DNA of 64,000 nucleotides, taken from the NCBI GenBank assembly GCA_041488095.1, contig JBGPOP010000004.1, positions 1 to 64,000 on the forward strand, given 5' to 3'. Both the position numbers and the translations under genes were made by a program. Positions 63,152 to 64,000 of the stretch are shown piece by piece. Every line of letters begins with the position of its first letter. Position 1 is the first letter of the stretch. Under the pieces are notes generated by a model, which saw only the letters and a list, made by a program, of their open reading frames with translations, did no database searches and was not told where the DNA came from. The stretch comes from DASYPQ01 sp041488095 (GTDB lineage: Bacteria; Planctomycetota; UBA1135; GCA-002686595).

Positions 63152-63540
63152 GACCGAACTGGATCGCGCTCGGCGCACTCTCCGGTGCTCTCGCCGTGAT
63201 CCTGGGTGCCTTCGGTGCGCACGGCCTGAAGGATCGGATCTCCTCGGAGGACCTGGATATCTGGAGGACGGGGGTGCTCTACGAAGCGCTGCATGCTGCG
63301 GCCCTCGTGCTCTTCGGTCTCTTCCAGGATCGCCGCCGCACGGGCTCGGGACCCGGTTGGGCCTTCCTGTCGGGCAGCCTCGTCTTCAGCGGCACCCTGT
63401 ACGCGATCGCGCTCGGCGGCCCGCGCGCGCTGGGCGCGATCACGCCGGTCGGCGGGCTCCTCCTCATCGCCGGCTGGCTGGGATTCGCCGTCCAGGCGCT
63501 CCGGAGCGGGAAGGCTTCCGGAAGCTCGGGCGAAAGCTGA
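63148..63540 (+). CDS. DUF423 (YgdD/TMEM256-like) membrane protein
   Basis: A 130-residue protein with four membrane segments and the family signature LGAFGAHGLKDRIS near residue 22. YEALHAAALVLFG and FLSGSLVFSGTLYAIAL are also typical. Function is unknown. The start is TTG 63148, supported by GAGGAGG 7-8 nt upstream and by a TTGA overlap with the previous stop. Confidence 0.88.
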   Translation: MRPNWIALGALSGALAVILGAFGAHGLKDRISSEDLDIWRTGVLYEALHAAALVLFGLFQDRRRTGSGPGWAFLSGSLVFSGTLYAIALGGPRALGAITPVGGLLLIAGWLGFAVQALRSGKASGSSGES

Positions 63541-63595
63541 GAAAGCCTCCACCGTCTCGAGTCCGGGTCTCGGAGATTCCGAACGAGAACTCCGA

Positions 63596-64000
63596 ATGAC
63601 CCGCCGGTGCGTCCTCTCCGCGATCCTGGCCGCGCTCGCGCTCGCCGCGAGCGGTTGCCGGGCTGCCGGCGCGAGGGTCCTGGCCAACGAGTACGGTCCT
63701 CCTCCCGCCTCTCCGGCGGCCCTCGGATCGATGCGCAACGTCTCGGTGAGCGGCGCGGTCTGGATCGGCAGCCATCCTTCGGCCAGCGATCTCGATCTCG
63801 CGCACCGGCGCGGCATCGCGACGGTGATCGACCTCTCGCTCCCCGAGGAAGGACAAGGCTACGACGTCGCAGCCACCTGCGAGGGGCTCGGCATCGCCTA
63901 CGTGCCGCTCGGGATCCAGAGCGCCTGTCCGATCCCCGAGGAGGCCGTCGACCGCGCGCTCTCGGAGCTGCGCAGCGCCCAGCGGGGCCCGGTGCTGATG
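63596..64000 (+). CDS. Lipoprotein with a dual-specificity-phosphatase-like domain, cut by the window end
   Basis: At least 135 codons are open to the right edge. The N-terminus is a lipoprotein signal (LAALALAASGC, Cys 21). The following region (VWIGSHPSASDLDLAHRRGI, ATVIDLSLPEEGQGYD, LGIAYVPLGIQ) resembles the start of tyrosine or dual-specificity phosphatases. The catalytic C-x5-R loop would lie just beyond the window, so activity cannot be judged. Confidence 0.75.
   Translation, partial: MTRRCVLSAILAALALAASGCRAAGARVLANEYGPPPASPAALGSMRNVSVSGAVWIGSHPSASDLDLAHRRGIATVIDLSLPEEGQGYDVAATCEGLGIAYVPLGIQSACPIPEEAVDRALSELRSAQRGPVLM

Overview
The window is about 64 kb of GC-rich bacterial chromosome holding some 50 closely packed protein genes. 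No rRNA, tRNA, CRISPR array, insertion sequence or origin was recognised. The gene style suggests a member of the Planctomycetota, probably one of the marine or metagenomic lineages. The evidence for this is: ECF sigma factors coupled to unusual membrane partners (a von Willebrand A protein, and a carboxypeptidase-regulatory-like tail); large secreted proteins of repeated Cys-containing modules ending in a 'CFGDGTG..CPCGN' domain; sulfatase-fold and FG-GAP proteins; and a HEAT-cyclophilin lipoprotein. This is inference from gene content and was not tested by a tree.

Left part (1-13.4 kb): a truncated secreted YVTN/cytochrome-like protein, gmhA, a small metal-binding protein and hemL, then a minus-strand heme operon. 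Transcription order in that operon is sulfatase-fold lipoprotein, hemG, ccsA/hemX-like, hemA, hemC, hemD, hemB, nearly all joined by 4-base start/stop overlaps. hemE and hemN form a second pair at 20-22.6 kb. Together these genes cover the tRNA-Glu (C5) route to protoporphyrin except ferrochelatase.

Middle part (13.7-34.6 kb): a four-repeat secreted protein, a PhzF-family enzyme, an ECF sigma factor fused to a membrane-anchored extracellular tail, an FG-GAP protein coupled to ispG, a DAO-type oxidoreductase, a three-gene signalling module with many degenerate catalytic sites, and an M1-family peptidase with a membrane partner.

Right part (34.6-64 kb): a decayed nucleotidyltransferase pair, a secreted M24 peptidase, then prfB (RF2) with its programmed +1 frameshift directly followed by a thioredoxin-fold gene with an in-frame UGA, then purH. 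Next are a trypsin-like protease, a HEAT-cyclophilin fusion, and an operon ribBA - ECF sigma - zinc anti-sigma - small anchored protein - PilM/PilN fusion - PilO. carB, a second thioredoxin-fold gene with an in-frame UGA (TlpA type), aroB, an agmatinase-family gene and an ECF/von Willebrand pair lead to membrane proteins and a truncated phosphatase-like lipoprotein.

The most notable observation is that two unrelated thioredoxin-fold genes each carry UGA exactly where the first active-site Cys is expected (UGQC and WUGPC). Each UGA is followed at 16-17 nt by a 6-bp hairpin with a CGUGN pentaloop, the layout expected of a bacterial SECIS element. The organism therefore probably makes selenoproteins, and one of them sits 3 nt behind the gene for the UGA release factor.
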